Source: Mesorhizobium loti
GTDB taxonomy: Bacteria > Pseudomonadota > Alphaproteobacteria > Rhizobiales > Rhizobiaceae
Reading direction: 5' to 3'
NCBI RefSeq assembly: GCF_001510895.1
Contig: NZ_LPWA01000112.1
Span: forward strand, 1 to 64,000
Length of the DNA stretch: 64,000 nucleotides
The notes below the pieces were generated by a model. The model searched no databases. It was not told the origin of the DNA and worked only from the letters and a program-made list of their open reading frames with translations. Positions within the stretch are counted from its first letter, which is position 1; the number at the start of each line of letters is the position of its first letter. Position numbers and translations under genes: made by a program. Shown piece after piece: positions 45,984 to 56,333 of this stretch.

Positions 45984-47992
45984 CACGAACCCTTCCTGCT
46001 ACGCGCTTTGGCGGCACGCCGCTCGATCATGAAATTCACGCTGCGGCCGGGCAGTGGCCGCGCAAGGTCGACCGCCATCGCCTCGATAGCGGGCTGCCAC
46101 TCAAAGCCTTCCCGCGCGGGCAAGGTGAAGACGCATTGGCGGCGGTCGCCATTGACCATGACGGCAAGGCGACCGCCTCCGCTATCGCCGAGCATCATGA
46201 CGAGGCGATGTCGCCCGGGATCGTTCCAGTCCCCCTCTCCGAGCGGCGCGCCTGTCTCTGTCAGCCACTCGACGTCCGGAATGGCTGAGGCATCAGACGG
46301 CATTCCGGTCAGGAAATGCGTGTCTGACAACGCCGGGAAGGCACGGCGCATCGCAGAGAGCGATGAGGCGTATCGCTCCAGCGCCTGATCGCGGCCCGCC
46401 CAGTCGAGCCAGGTGATGGCGTTGTCCTGCGCATAGGCGTTGTTGTTGCCGTTCTGCGTGCGGCCGAATTCGTCGCCGGCGGTCAGCATGATGGTGCCGC
46501 GCGAGGCAAAGAGCGTGGCAAGCAACGCGCGTTGATCGCCGAAGCGAGCCTTGGCGACTTCCGCGTCATCCGTCTCACCCTCAACGCCGTTGTTCCACGA
46601 CAGATTGTCGTTGTGGCCATCGCGGTTCTGCTCGCCATTGGCCGTGTTGTGCTTGCGCTCGTATGCGACGAGATCGGCCAGCGTCATGCCGTCATGCGCT
46701 GCGATGAAATTGACGCTGCGGCTCGCCGGCTGGCCCGTCCTGCCGAACACATCGGATGAGCCTGCGAGCCGCGTGGCTAAAGCGCCGATCGCGCCCGCGT
46801 CGCCGCGCCAGAAGCGCCTGACGTCGTCGCGATAGCGATCGTTCCATTCGAGATAAGGCGGCCGGAAATTGCCGAGCTGATAGCCGTTCGGACCGATATC
46901 CCACGGCTCGGCGATCAACACCCGGTCGGCGAGCACGGGATCGCCAGCGACAGTCTCGAGCAGCGGCGCGTCCGGATCGAACACGCCATCGACCCGGCCG
47001 AGCACCGGCGCCAAATCGAAGCGGAAACCATCGACGCCGGCGTGGCGGACGAAATGGCGCAGCGTGTCGAGCACCATCTGCCGCACGACCGGATGGTCGC
47101 AGGCGACGGTGTTGCCGGTGCCGGTGTCGTTGGCCAGCCTGCCGTCCGGCAGATGGCTGTAATAGGCCTGCGCATCGAGGCCGCGCAGCGACAGCGTCGG
47201 CCCGAGCCGATCGCTCTCGCCGGTGTGGTTGAAGACGAGGTCGAGGATGGTGCCGATGCCCGCCTCGCGCAGCGCCGCCACGGTGTCGCGCAATTCCTTG
47301 AAACCGCCGGGCGCCAGGCGCGGGTCGAGCGCCATGAAGGTGACGGGATTGTAGCCCCAGGCGTTGCTTAAGCCCAGCGGCGGCAGATGGCGCTCGTCGA
47401 TCGACGCGGTCAACGGCATCAGCTCTACGGCGGAGACGCCGAGACGCTTCAGATGCTCGATGACGGCCGGATGCGCGAGCGCCGCGATGGTGCCGCGCTG
47501 CGCTTCGGGCACGTCCGGATGCAGCTTGGTGAAGGAGCGGACGTTGAGCTCGTAGATCAGGCCGCCGGGCTTGAACAGCGGCGGCTTCGCAGGCAACGGC
47601 CGCGGCAACGCGCGCGCCACTGTTTTCGGCATCAGCGAGGCCGTATCGGCGCCCTCGTTGCGTTTAACAGCGAGTCGCCAGTGGTATTGATATGGGCGGT
47701 CTATCTCGACGGCATAGGGGTCGATCAGAAGCTTATTCGGGTCGAACCACAGACCGCGTTCCGGCGCATAGTCGCCGTCGGCGCGAAAACCGTAGCGCGT
47801 GCCTGGAACGAGACCGGAGACAGAGAGCGCATGCACGCCCTCGCCTTCAGGCTTCAGCTCCAGCCGCTCAACTTCGCGCGCACCGCTGTCGTCGAAGATC
47901 GACACCCACAGACGTCTCGCCGATGACGACCAGACGGCGAAGCGAACACCGTCGTCGGTGGCGGTCGCGCCGAGCTGGTTCACGGGCGCCAC
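45983..47992 (-). CDS. glgX: glycogen debranching enzyme GlgX
   Basis: GlgX cleaves alpha-1,6 branches of glycogen chains trimmed by phosphorylase. The 669-residue protein has an N-terminal CBM48 (residues 1-90, FAVWSSSARRLWVSIFDDSG) and a GH13 domain with LDLVFNHTGE, GFRFDLAPVL (nucleophile), LIAEPWDIG (acid) and AAHDGMTL. The frame begins at GTG 47992, and a short interspersed repeat lies immediately upstream, so the natural start may have been displaced or shortened. Confidence 0.92.
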   Translation of the reverse strand: MAPVNQLGATATDDGVRFAVWSSSARRLWVSIFDDSGAREVERLELKPEGEGVHALSVSGLVPGTRYGFRADGDYAPERGLWFDPNKLLIDPYAVEIDRPYQYHWRLAVKRNEGADTASLMPKTVARALPRPLPAKPPLFKPGGLIYELNVRSFTKLHPDVPEAQRGTIAALAHPAVIEHLKRLGVSAVELMPLTASIDERHLPPLGLSNAWGYNPVTFMALDPRLAPGGFKELRDTVAALREAGIGTILDLVFNHTGESDRLGPTLSLRGLDAQAYYSHLPDGRLANDTGTGNTVACDHPVVRQMVLDTLRHFVRHAGVDGFRFDLAPVLGRVDGVFDPDAPLLETVAGDPVLADRVLIAEPWDIGPNGYQLGNFRPPYLEWNDRYRDDVRRFWRGDAGAIGALATRLAGSSDVFGRTGQPASRSVNFIAAHDGMTLADLVAYERKHNTANGEQNRDGHNDNLSWNNGVEGETDDAEVAKARFGDQRALLATLFASRGTIMLTAGDEFGRTQNGNNNAYAQDNAITWLDWAGRDQALERYASSLSAMRRAFPALSDTHFLTGMPSDASAIPDVEWLTETGAPLGEGDWNDPGRHRLVMMLGDSGGGRLAVMVNGDRRQCVFTLPAREGFEWQPAIEAMAVDLARPLPGRSVNFMIERRAAKARSRKGS

Positions 47993-48075
47993 CCATCCTT
48001 CCCTTCTCCCCTTGCCGGAGAAGCGGGATTGGCGTGCAGCGCCGTGACGGATGAGGGGTTTTGGGAGGAATGAGG
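47993..48075. repeat. short interspersed repeat upstream of glgX
   Basis: A GC-rich stretch with CCCTTCTCCCCTTGCCGGAG and CCGTGACGGATGAGGGGTT resembles the interspersed intergenic repeats I know from Mesorhizobium genomes. A related segment is at 49340-49440 on the other side of the nucleotidyltransferase gene pair. The assignment is from memory of the genus and has not been searched. Confidence 0.4.
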
Positions 48076-48164
48076 CATTAGCGATTTGAATGCAGGTCTG
48101 CCCAATTCTGTAGCAACCGCCAACACACGGCGAGGACGACCGAAAACAGCATTACCGGTCCATC

Positions 48165-48581
48165 TCAAAGAGCGAGTTGCTGCTCGGCCCATGCGGCGAA
48201 CTCTTCTAGGCGCTCCAACGCCTTTTCGGCATCATTTCGAGTCTTGGCCCTTGATCCGTACTGGACCTCGTCCTTCTGCTCCAGAAGTGCACGGAGACTC
48301 GCCTCCTGCTTCGCAGGAAGAGCCTTGCCGAGAGCCGCCCGCAAGAGCTTGACGACGGCCTGGTGGTCGTCCTGGTTGACTTCGCCGCGGAACTTGGCCG
48401 TCAAGGCATCGGAATAGGCTATCGCACAGTTGATCACCGTCGACATGGAAGGGTTTCCGATGTCACCTGGATCAGCAACGAGGTTGCTGTTTCGCGCGTC
48501 TTTAAGGAACCCGCGGGCGATCACGAGTCTGCCAGTGACATAAGCAGCGTCTTTCTTTTTGGTTGATCTGACCCTAGCCAT
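48165..48581 (-). CDS. HEPN-like partner of the nucleotidyltransferase
   Basis: A 138-residue all-helical protein starting MARVRSTKKKDAAYVTGRLVIARGFLKDA, with STVINCAIAYSDALTAKF and a C-terminal EQKDEVQYGSRAKTRNDAEKALERLEEFAAWAEQQL. The layout is that of HEPN proteins paired with minimal nucleotidyltransferases. The usual RX4-6H catalytic motif is not evident; KDEVQYG stands at the corresponding place. Its start overlaps the nucleotidyltransferase stop by 8 bases. Confidence 0.65.
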   Translation of the reverse strand: MARVRSTKKKDAAYVTGRLVIARGFLKDARNSNLVADPGDIGNPSMSTVINCAIAYSDALTAKFRGEVNQDDHQAVVKLLRAALGKALPAKQEASLRALLEQKDEVQYGSRAKTRNDAEKALERLEEFAAWAEQQLAL

Positions 48582-49239
48582 ACAACGCCTCTTGGAACGA
48601 CACTGCGTCTTCCGGGCGGCTTCCAGCAAGGACGATCGCGTCCTGCTTGACGTTTTCCCACCACGGATCCTTGTCCCTCGCGAGGCGTCGGACATCATCG
48701 AAGTCGAGGCCGACGACGTTGGGGAGGAAGACCAGCCTCTCCGCCGGATCCCTGAGCGCTTCCCGGAGGCCTTCCACTGTTTCGGCAAGATCATCCGCCC
48801 GGGCAACGAGGCCGATGTCGAGGTCGCTGTCTGGACCGTCATCCCCGCGAGCCGCGCTACCATAGACGAAAAGACTGAAGACGGGTCTTTGCGCCGCACT
48901 TTGGCGCACAGCGTCCAGGATCGCCGTAAAACGGTTGCTCTCGGCTTTGAAAAGGGCCGCCAACGTAGGGGCGAGATAGTGGTTGTCATCAAAGCGGTAC
49001 AGCCTCGAATGCCCCGATCCCGATACGGCTACAATCCCCAGAGATTCGAGCGCGAGAAGTCCGAGCCGAACGCTTTCCCGAGATAGCCGGCTCATGCGAA
49101 CGATCTCCGAGGCCGCAAGCAGGCCACCATGCTCCACCAGCGTGCGGAGAACCCTAAGGTTCGAGTCGACGCCGAGCATGGCAGTAAGTGGCCTTCGTAT
49201 CGCGCTTTCCCGTTCCGAACGAGCCAAGAGCGCCTCCAT
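48574..49239 (-). CDS. nucleotidyltransferase with N-terminal winged helix
   Basis: A 221-residue protein. Residues about 25-85 are a winged helix (LRVLRTLVEHGGLLAASEIVRMSRLSRESVRLGLLALESLGIV). Residues about 115-200 are a minimal polymerase-beta-type nucleotidyltransferase with FVYGSAARGDDGPDSDLDIGLV, where the GS and both Asp of the metal site are present. Related enzymes AMPylate a HEPN toxin partner as antitoxins. The ATG lies inside the third of three 20-bp-spaced repeats, suggesting autoregulation. Confidence 0.85.
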   Translation of the reverse strand: MEALLARSERESAIRRPLTAMLGVDSNLRVLRTLVEHGGLLAASEIVRMSRLSRESVRLGLLALESLGIVAVSGSGHSRLYRFDDNHYLAPTLAALFKAESNRFTAILDAVRQSAAQRPVFSLFVYGSAARGDDGPDSDLDIGLVARADDLAETVEGLREALRDPAERLVFLPNVVGLDFDDVRRLARDKDPWWENVKQDAIVLAGSRPEDAVSFQEALYG

Positions 49240-49285
49240 ATCTGGTCAATCGCCTTGATATCTAGCTAATTTACTTGATATCTGG
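49237..49285. promoter_or_regulatory. three repeats at exact 20-bp spacing before the nucleotidyltransferase gene
   Basis: On the gene strand the cores are CCAGATATC (49277-49285), CTAGATATC (49257-49265) and CCAGATATG (49237-49245); the last contains the start codon. A 20-bp period puts them on one face of the helix. They are probable binding sites for the winged-helix domain of the encoded protein. Confidence 0.65.
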
Positions 49286-49446
49286 GCATTTTGACGTTGT
49301 CAATGATGGCGCGTCCCTTCGAAATGCATCTGGTGGCAGTTGCTACTAGTTGCGCAGGTCTGTGCCAAGCTGGGGCACCCCCTTATCAGACGAACTGCGC
49401 TCGGCCTCTCCCACAAGGGGAAGAAGTGGAGCCTCCTGTTGCACCC

Positions 49447-51077
<1,631 letters not shown>

Positions 51078-52523
51078 TCAGGCACCCCTTTTCGAAAGCA
51101 GCAAGCGATAGAGTTCTACGTATTTCTCGGCGCTTTTGTCCCAGGAGACATCGGCCTTCATGCCCTGGCGCTGGATCGAGGCCCAGGCCGCGGGCCTGGC
51201 ATGCGCCTCGACCAGGCGGCGAATGGCGTGCAGCAGCGCGCCGCCATTGTTCGGCGCGAACTGGAAGCCGGTGGCCACACCGGCCGAAAGTGCCGCCTCG
51301 TTGGCATCGATGATGGTGTCGGCCAGCCCGCCGGTGCGGGCGACGACCGGCACGCAGCCATAGCGCAGGCCATAGAGCTGGGTCAGCCCGCAAGGCTCGA
51401 AGCGCGACGGGATGACGATGGCGTCGCAGCCGCCCTGCATGATGTGGGAAAGGGCTTCGTCATAGCCGATGACGACGCCGACGCGGCCGCGGTGCCGCGC
51501 TGCGGCGGCAAGCAGCGAGCCTTCGAGGCCGGCATCGCCCGAGCCGAGGATCGCCAGCCGCGCGCCGCGCTGAACGATGCCGTCGACGACCGCGGCCAAA
51601 ATGTCCATGCCCTTCTGCCAGGTCAGCCGGCTGACGACGCAGACGATCGGGCTGTCGTCATTCTCGAGATTGAAGCGGTCCTCGACGGCCTTGCGGTTGA
51701 GGCCGCGGGCTTCCAACGTCTCGGCCGAGTAGTTGGCAAGCAGATGCTTGTCGGTCGCCGGGTTCCAGATGTCGACATCGATGCCGTTGACGATGCCGTA
51801 GAGATCGGTGGCGCGCATGTTGATCAGGCCGTCGAGACCCATGCCGAATTCCGGCGATCGGATCTCCTGCGCATAGGTCGGGCTCACCGTGGTGATCGCC
51901 CAGGCGGCCTGCAGACCGGCCTTCAGAAAGCCGACGCCGCCATAGTATTCGACGCCGTCGAGCTGCATCGCCACGCCCGGCAGGCCGAGCTCACCGAAGA
52001 TGCCGGCGCCGAACTGGCCCTGGAAGGCGAGGTTGTGCACGGTGATCAGCGACGGCACGCCGACCGCCTTGCCGTAGCGCATATAGGCGAGCGTCATGGC
52101 CGACTGCCAGTCATGCGCATGCACGAGGTCGGGCTGGTAGCCGGAAATCGCGCCGCCGGCGATGTCGCCGCCGACCTGGCTCAGCGCCGCGAAACGCCGC
52201 CAGTTGTCGGGCCAGTCGGAGCCGGACGCGGTGCCGTAGGGCCCACCCTGGCGATCGAAGAGATGCGGCGCGTCGAGCACGAACAAGTCGAGCTCGCCGA
52301 TCTTGACGGCATGAACCGAAGCCTTGCCGCCCTGCAGCAGCGGGTACTGGTAGACAGCCTTCTTTTTCTTGAAGGCCTCCATCACCACCGGATAGCCGGG
52401 AACAAGCGTGCGCATCGCCACGCCCTTGCCCGCGAGCGCGATCGGCAGCGCGCCGGTCACGTCGGCAAGCCCGCCGGTCTTGATCAGCGGGAAGATTTCG
52501 GGCGTGACCGACAGAACCTGCAT
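51078..52523 (-). CDS. glgA: glycogen synthase (ADP-glucose)
   Basis: GlgA elongates alpha-1,4-glucan from ADP-glucose. The start at 52523 ([22 protein letters not shown]) is the family start; a GTG three codons upstream is possible. The 481-residue GT5 enzyme has the N-terminal KTGGLAD substrate-binding motif, the mid-region [13 protein letters not shown], and the C-terminal [33 protein letters not shown] with the catalytic Glu and nucleotide-binding residues. Confidence 0.95.
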   Translation of the reverse strand: MQVLSVTPEIFPLIKTGGLADVTGALPIALAGKGVAMRTLVPGYPVVMEAFKKKKAVYQYPLLQGGKASVHAVKIGELDLFVLDAPHLFDRQGGPYGTASGSDWPDNWRRFAALSQVGGDIAGGAISGYQPDLVHAHDWQSAMTLAYMRYGKAVGVPSLITVHNLAFQGQFGAGIFGELGLPGVAMQLDGVEYYGGVGFLKAGLQAAWAITTVSPTYAQEIRSPEFGMGLDGLINMRATDLYGIVNGIDVDIWNPATDKHLLANYSAETLEARGLNRKAVEDRFNLENDDSPIVCVVSRLTWQKGMDILAAVVDGIVQRGARLAILGSGDAGLEGSLLAAAARHRGRVGVVIGYDEALSHIMQGGCDAIVIPSRFEPCGLTQLYGLRYGCVPVVARTGGLADTIIDANEAALSAGVATGFQFAPNNGGALLHAIRRLVEAHARPAAWASIQRQGMKADVSWDKSAEKYVELYRLLLSKRGA

Positions 52524-52543
52524 GCGCACCACATTCCGAACCT

Positions 52544-52632
52544 AAAGTGACAGCTTGGTGATCAAAGCGACAACTTGTTGATCAACCTGGTCAGGTTGAC
52601 AACTTGCCGATCAGGTTGACAGCTTGTTGATC
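52544..52632. repeat. four imperfect 20-bp units at the glgC/glgA junction
   Basis: Units at 52544, 52564, 52593 and 52613 follow consensus ARGYTGACARCTTGNTGATC, with a 9-bp spacer between the second and third. The last unit contains the final codons of glgC (Ile-Asn-Lys-Leu-Ser), so the array appears to have grown from the glgC 3' end. It separates the glgC stop from the glgA start. Confidence 0.7.
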
Positions 52633-53875
52633 ATGTCCTGGGTGATCAGGCAGATGCCCTTTTCCGAAACGCGGAAGCGCTTGGCGTCGAGCGCGGGATC
52701 CTCGCCCACCACCAACCCCTCCGGGATATGGACGCCGTGATCGATGAGACGCGCTTGAGGTGCGCGTTGCGGCCGACCTGGACGTCGGGCAGCATCACCA
52801 CCTCCTCGAGCTTGGAATAGGAATTGATGCGAGCGCCGGTGAAGATCAGGCTGCGGCGCAGCGAGGCGCCGGAAACGATGCAGTCGCCCGAAACCAGCGA
52901 GGAGATCGCCTCACCGCGGCGGCCGTCCTCGTCATGCACGAACTTGGCCGGTGGCTTCAATTCGGCGTAGGTCCAGATCGGCCAGTCGCGATCGTAGAGG
53001 TCGAGCTCGGGCGTGACGTCGGTCAGGTCGATATTGGCTTCCCAATAGGCGTCCACCGTTCCGACATCGCGCCAGTAGGGCTCGGCCTCATGCGAGGAGC
53101 GCACGCAGGACTTGGCGAAACGGTGGGCGATCGCCTTACCGTGCTCGACGATGTAGGGGATGATGTCCTTACCGAAGTCGCGGCTGGAGCCGGGCTCGGC
53201 CGCGTCGCGGCGGAGCTGCTCCATCAGGAACTTCGTCTTGAACACATAGATGCCCATCGAGGCCAGCGCAAACTCCGGCTTGTCGGGAATGCCGGGCGGA
53301 TCGGCGGGCTTTTCGACGAAGGCGATGATGTTGTCCTTGCCATCGACATGCATGACGCCGAAGCCGGTCGCCTCCATGCGCGGCACTTCGAGACAGCCGA
53401 CCGTTACGTCGGCATTGGCGTCGACGTGCTGGCGCAGCATCAGCTCGTAGTCCATCTTGTAGATGTGGTCGCCGGCCAGGATCACCATGTATTCCGGGCC
53501 ATAGGCCTCGATGATGTCGATGTTCTGGTAGACGGCGTCCGCCGTGCCCTCGTACCACTGCGTCTCCGAGACGCGCTGCGAGGCAGGCAGGATGTCGAAG
53601 CTTTCGTTTCGCTCCGGCCGCAGGAAGTTCCAGCCCCGCTGGAGATGGCGGATCAGCGAGTGCGCCTTGTACTGGGTGGCGACGCCGAGGCGGCGGATGC
53701 CGGAATTGAGCGCATTGGACAGCGCAAAATCGATGATGCGCGTCTTGCCGCCGAAATAGACCGCAGGCTTGGCGCGCCGGTCGGTCAGCTCCTTGAGGCG
53801 GCTGCCGCGGCCGCCGGCCAGCACATAGGCCATGGCATCGCGCGCCAGCGGCTGGGTTCTCTTGATCTCTGCCAT
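52611..53875 (-). CDS. glgC: glucose-1-phosphate adenylyltransferase, frameshifted
   Basis: GlgC makes ADP-glucose and is the committed, allosterically controlled step of glycogen synthesis. It has [35 protein letters not shown] (nucleotide and regulatory sites), [23 protein letters not shown] and a C-terminal beta-helix. Near 52748 one G is missing (GTCTCATC for GTCGTCATC). Restored, the end reads [26 protein letters not shown] to [11 protein letters not shown], 421 residues. The last codons are part of a tandem repeat. Confidence 0.92.
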
Positions 53876-53934
53876 TGTTTGCCTCCCTCTAAGCTGTCCG
53901 GAACTTTGCTGGAGTCAGATAGATAACATCTGTT

Positions 53935-56148
53935 CTAGTCCGCGACGAATTCCAGCATGATCGTCGACAGCGGCGGCAACAGCACCGTCGCCGACACGCC
54001 GCCCCCTTCCCCGCTGGCTGCGACCATGCCGCTATTGCCCATGCCGGAGCCGCCATAATCGGCGGCGTCAGTGTTGACGATCTCGCGCCATTCTCCCGCC
54101 TTCGGCAGCGGCACGCGATAGTTCTCGCGCGGCACCGGCGTGAAATTGGAGATGACGGCGATCGGGTTGCCGTCCGGCGCGGTGCGCAACCAGGCGAAGA
54201 CCGAATTGTCGCGATCGTCGACGATCAGCCAGGAGAAGCCTTCCGGCTCGCAGTCGCGCGCATGCAGCGACGGGCGCGAGCGGTAGAGGTAGTTCAAATC
54301 CCGCACCACCTGCCAGACGCCGCGATGCGGCGGGAAGTCGAGCAGATTCCAGTCGAGCGCGCGTTCCTCGCTCCACTCGCGGCGCTGGGCGAATTCCTGG
54401 CCCATGAACAGAAGCTTCTTGCCGGGATAGCCCCACATGAAGGCGTAGTAGGCGCGCAGCGTGGCGAATTTCTGCCAGTCGTCGCCGGCCATCTTGTGAA
54501 GCAGCGTGCCCTTGCCGTGCACGACCTCGTCATGGGAGAGCGGCAACACGAAATTCTCGGAGAAGGCGTAGACCAGGCCGAAGGTGATGTCGTTGTGGTG
54601 GTGCTTACGGTAGATCGGCTCCTTGGAGAGATACTCCAGCGTGTCGTGCATGAAGCCCATGTTCCACTTGAAGCCGAAGCCGAGCCCGCCTTCATGCACC
54701 GGCCGCGAGACCTTCGGCCATGAGGTGGATTCCTCGGCGATCGTCATCACCCCGGGATGATGGCCGTAAAGCTCCTTGTTCATCTTCTGCAGGAAGCTGA
54801 CGGCCTGCAGGTTCTCGCGTCCGCCTTTCTCGTTGGGGATCCATTCGCCCGCCTTGCGCGAATAGTCGAGGTAGAGCATCGAGGCGACCGCGTCGACGCG
54901 CAGGCCGTCGACATGGTATTTTTCGGCCCAGAACAGCGCGTTGTTGACGAGGAACGACACCACCTCGCGGCGGCCGAAATTGTAGATCGCGGTGTTCCAG
55001 TCGGGATGGAAACCCTGGCGCGGATCGGCATGCTCGTAGAGCGCGGTGCCGTCGAATTGCACCAGCCCATGCTCGTCGACCGGGAAGTGCGCCGGCACCC
55101 AGTCGAGAATGACGCCGACGCCGGCGCGGTGCGCGCCGTCGACGAAGCGGGCAAAGCCGGCGGGGTCGCCGAAGCGAGCGGTCGGCGCGTAGAGGCCGGT
55201 CGTCTGGTAGCCCCAGGACGGGTCGTAGGGGTGCTCGGAAATCGGCAGGAACTCGATATGGGTGAAGCCGGTGTCGACGACGTAAGGGATCAGCCGCGCC
55301 GCGAGCTCGTCCCAGGTGAGGAACGTGCCATCGTCGCGGCGCTGCCACGAGCCGGCATGGACTTCATAGATCGAGATCGCCTCTCGCCTGGGGTCGGCCT
55401 TTTGCCAGAAGCCGCGATGCGCCTCGTCGCCCCATTCGTGCGCCATCGGCGGCGCCGTCACCGATGCGGTCGCTGGGCGCAATTCCGACTCGAAGGCGAA
55501 CGGGTCGGCCTTGAGCGGCAGCCGGACGCCGTCGGGACCGATGATCTCGAACTTGTAGGGCCGACCGGAGCCGAGGTCCGGAATGAACAGCTCCCAGATG
55601 CCGGTGTCCTTGCGGTCGCGCATGGTATGCCGGCGGCCGTCCCATTCGTTGAAGGCGCCAACCACCGAGACGCGCCGGGCGTTCGGCGCCCACACGGCGA
55701 AGTGCACGCCGGTGGCGCCCTCATGGTCGATGATATGGGCGCCGAGCTTGTCGAAGAGCCTCAGATGCGAGCCCTCGGCCATGTAGTAGTCGTCCATCGG
55801 CCCGAGCACCGGGCCGAAGGAATAGGGATCGGTCAGCCACCAGTCGCCGCCGGCATTTCTCGCGTGATAGCGCAGCGGCTGGCGCTTGCGGATCGAAAGC
55901 CTGCCCTCGAAAAAGCCGGCGTCATTGCTGCGGGCGAGGTCCCCGACTTCCTTGCCGGTCAGCGTGTAGGCGGTGACGAATTCGGCATTGGGCACGAAGC
56001 AGCGGGCGACGAAGCCTTTGCCGGCCTCATGCACGCCAAGAACGGCAAAGGAATCGCCATGCGTTCCGGCGACAATCGCCGCGACATCACCGGCTGGCGC
56101 CAGTCCGTCCGGCCCGCTTGTCGCAGCGGTCGCGCGCGGCTTCCTCAT
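53935..56148 (-). CDS. glgB: 1,4-alpha-glucan branching enzyme
   Basis: GlgB introduces alpha-1,6 branches. The 737-residue protein has two N-terminal CBM48-like modules (residues about 20-230) and a GH13 domain with [32 protein letters not shown] (nucleophile), [11 protein letters not shown] (acid) and [15 protein letters not shown]. The start is placed at 56148 ([12 protein letters not shown]). The frame stays open 180 bases further, but there it only translates the two 63-bp intergenic repeats, which argues against that start. Confidence 0.92.
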   Translation of the reverse strand: MRKPRATAATSGPDGLAPAGDVAAIVAGTHGDSFAVLGVHEAGKGFVARCFVPNAEFVTAYTLTGKEVGDLARSNDAGFFEGRLSIRKRQPLRYHARNAGGDWWLTDPYSFGPVLGPMDDYYMAEGSHLRLFDKLGAHIIDHEGATGVHFAVWAPNARRVSVVGAFNEWDGRRHTMRDRKDTGIWELFIPDLGSGRPYKFEIIGPDGVRLPLKADPFAFESELRPATASVTAPPMAHEWGDEAHRGFWQKADPRREAISIYEVHAGSWQRRDDGTFLTWDELAARLIPYVVDTGFTHIEFLPISEHPYDPSWGYQTTGLYAPTARFGDPAGFARFVDGAHRAGVGVILDWVPAHFPVDEHGLVQFDGTALYEHADPRQGFHPDWNTAIYNFGRREVVSFLVNNALFWAEKYHVDGLRVDAVASMLYLDYSRKAGEWIPNEKGGRENLQAVSFLQKMNKELYGHHPGVMTIAEESTSWPKVSRPVHEGGLGFGFKWNMGFMHDTLEYLSKEPIYRKHHHNDITFGLVYAFSENFVLPLSHDEVVHGKGTLLHKMAGDDWQKFATLRAYYAFMWGYPGKKLLFMGQEFAQRREWSEERALDWNLLDFPPHRGVWQVVRDLNYLYRSRPSLHARDCEPEGFSWLIVDDRDNSVFAWLRTAPDGNPIAVISNFTPVPRENYRVPLPKAGEWREIVNTDAADYGGSGMGNSGMVAASGEGGGVSATVLLPPLSTIMLEFVAD

Positions 56149-56177
56149 CAGGCGGTCGCCCTCCCCGGGCACCAGTC

Positions 56178-56303
56178 TTTGTTTTGATGCATGCCGTAAT
56201 CCCAAAACCGCTGTGCACTTTTGGGCGGCATGCACTGATCTTTGTTTTGGTGCATGCCGTAATCCCAAAACCGCTGTGCACTTTTGGGCGGCATGCACCG
56301 GAG
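56178..56303. repeat. 63-bp palindromic element, two tandem copies
   Basis: Copies at 56178-56240 and 56241-56303 are nearly identical. Each folds into a hairpin with outer arms TGCATGCCG/CGGCATGCA and inner arms CCCAAAA/TTTTGGG. It matches the palindromic intergenic element I know from rhizobial genomes. It lies between glgP and glgB, where it could slow transcription or protect mRNA. Confidence 0.75.
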
Positions 56304-56333
56304 CCACATCGTTCGTGACCTCATGCAATCACA

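Noticed and set aside
56148-56328. Longer GlgB N-terminus with repeated [16 protein letters not shown] units
   Set aside because: The repeated peptide is just the translation of the two 63-bp intergenic palindromes; the homologous protein starts after them.
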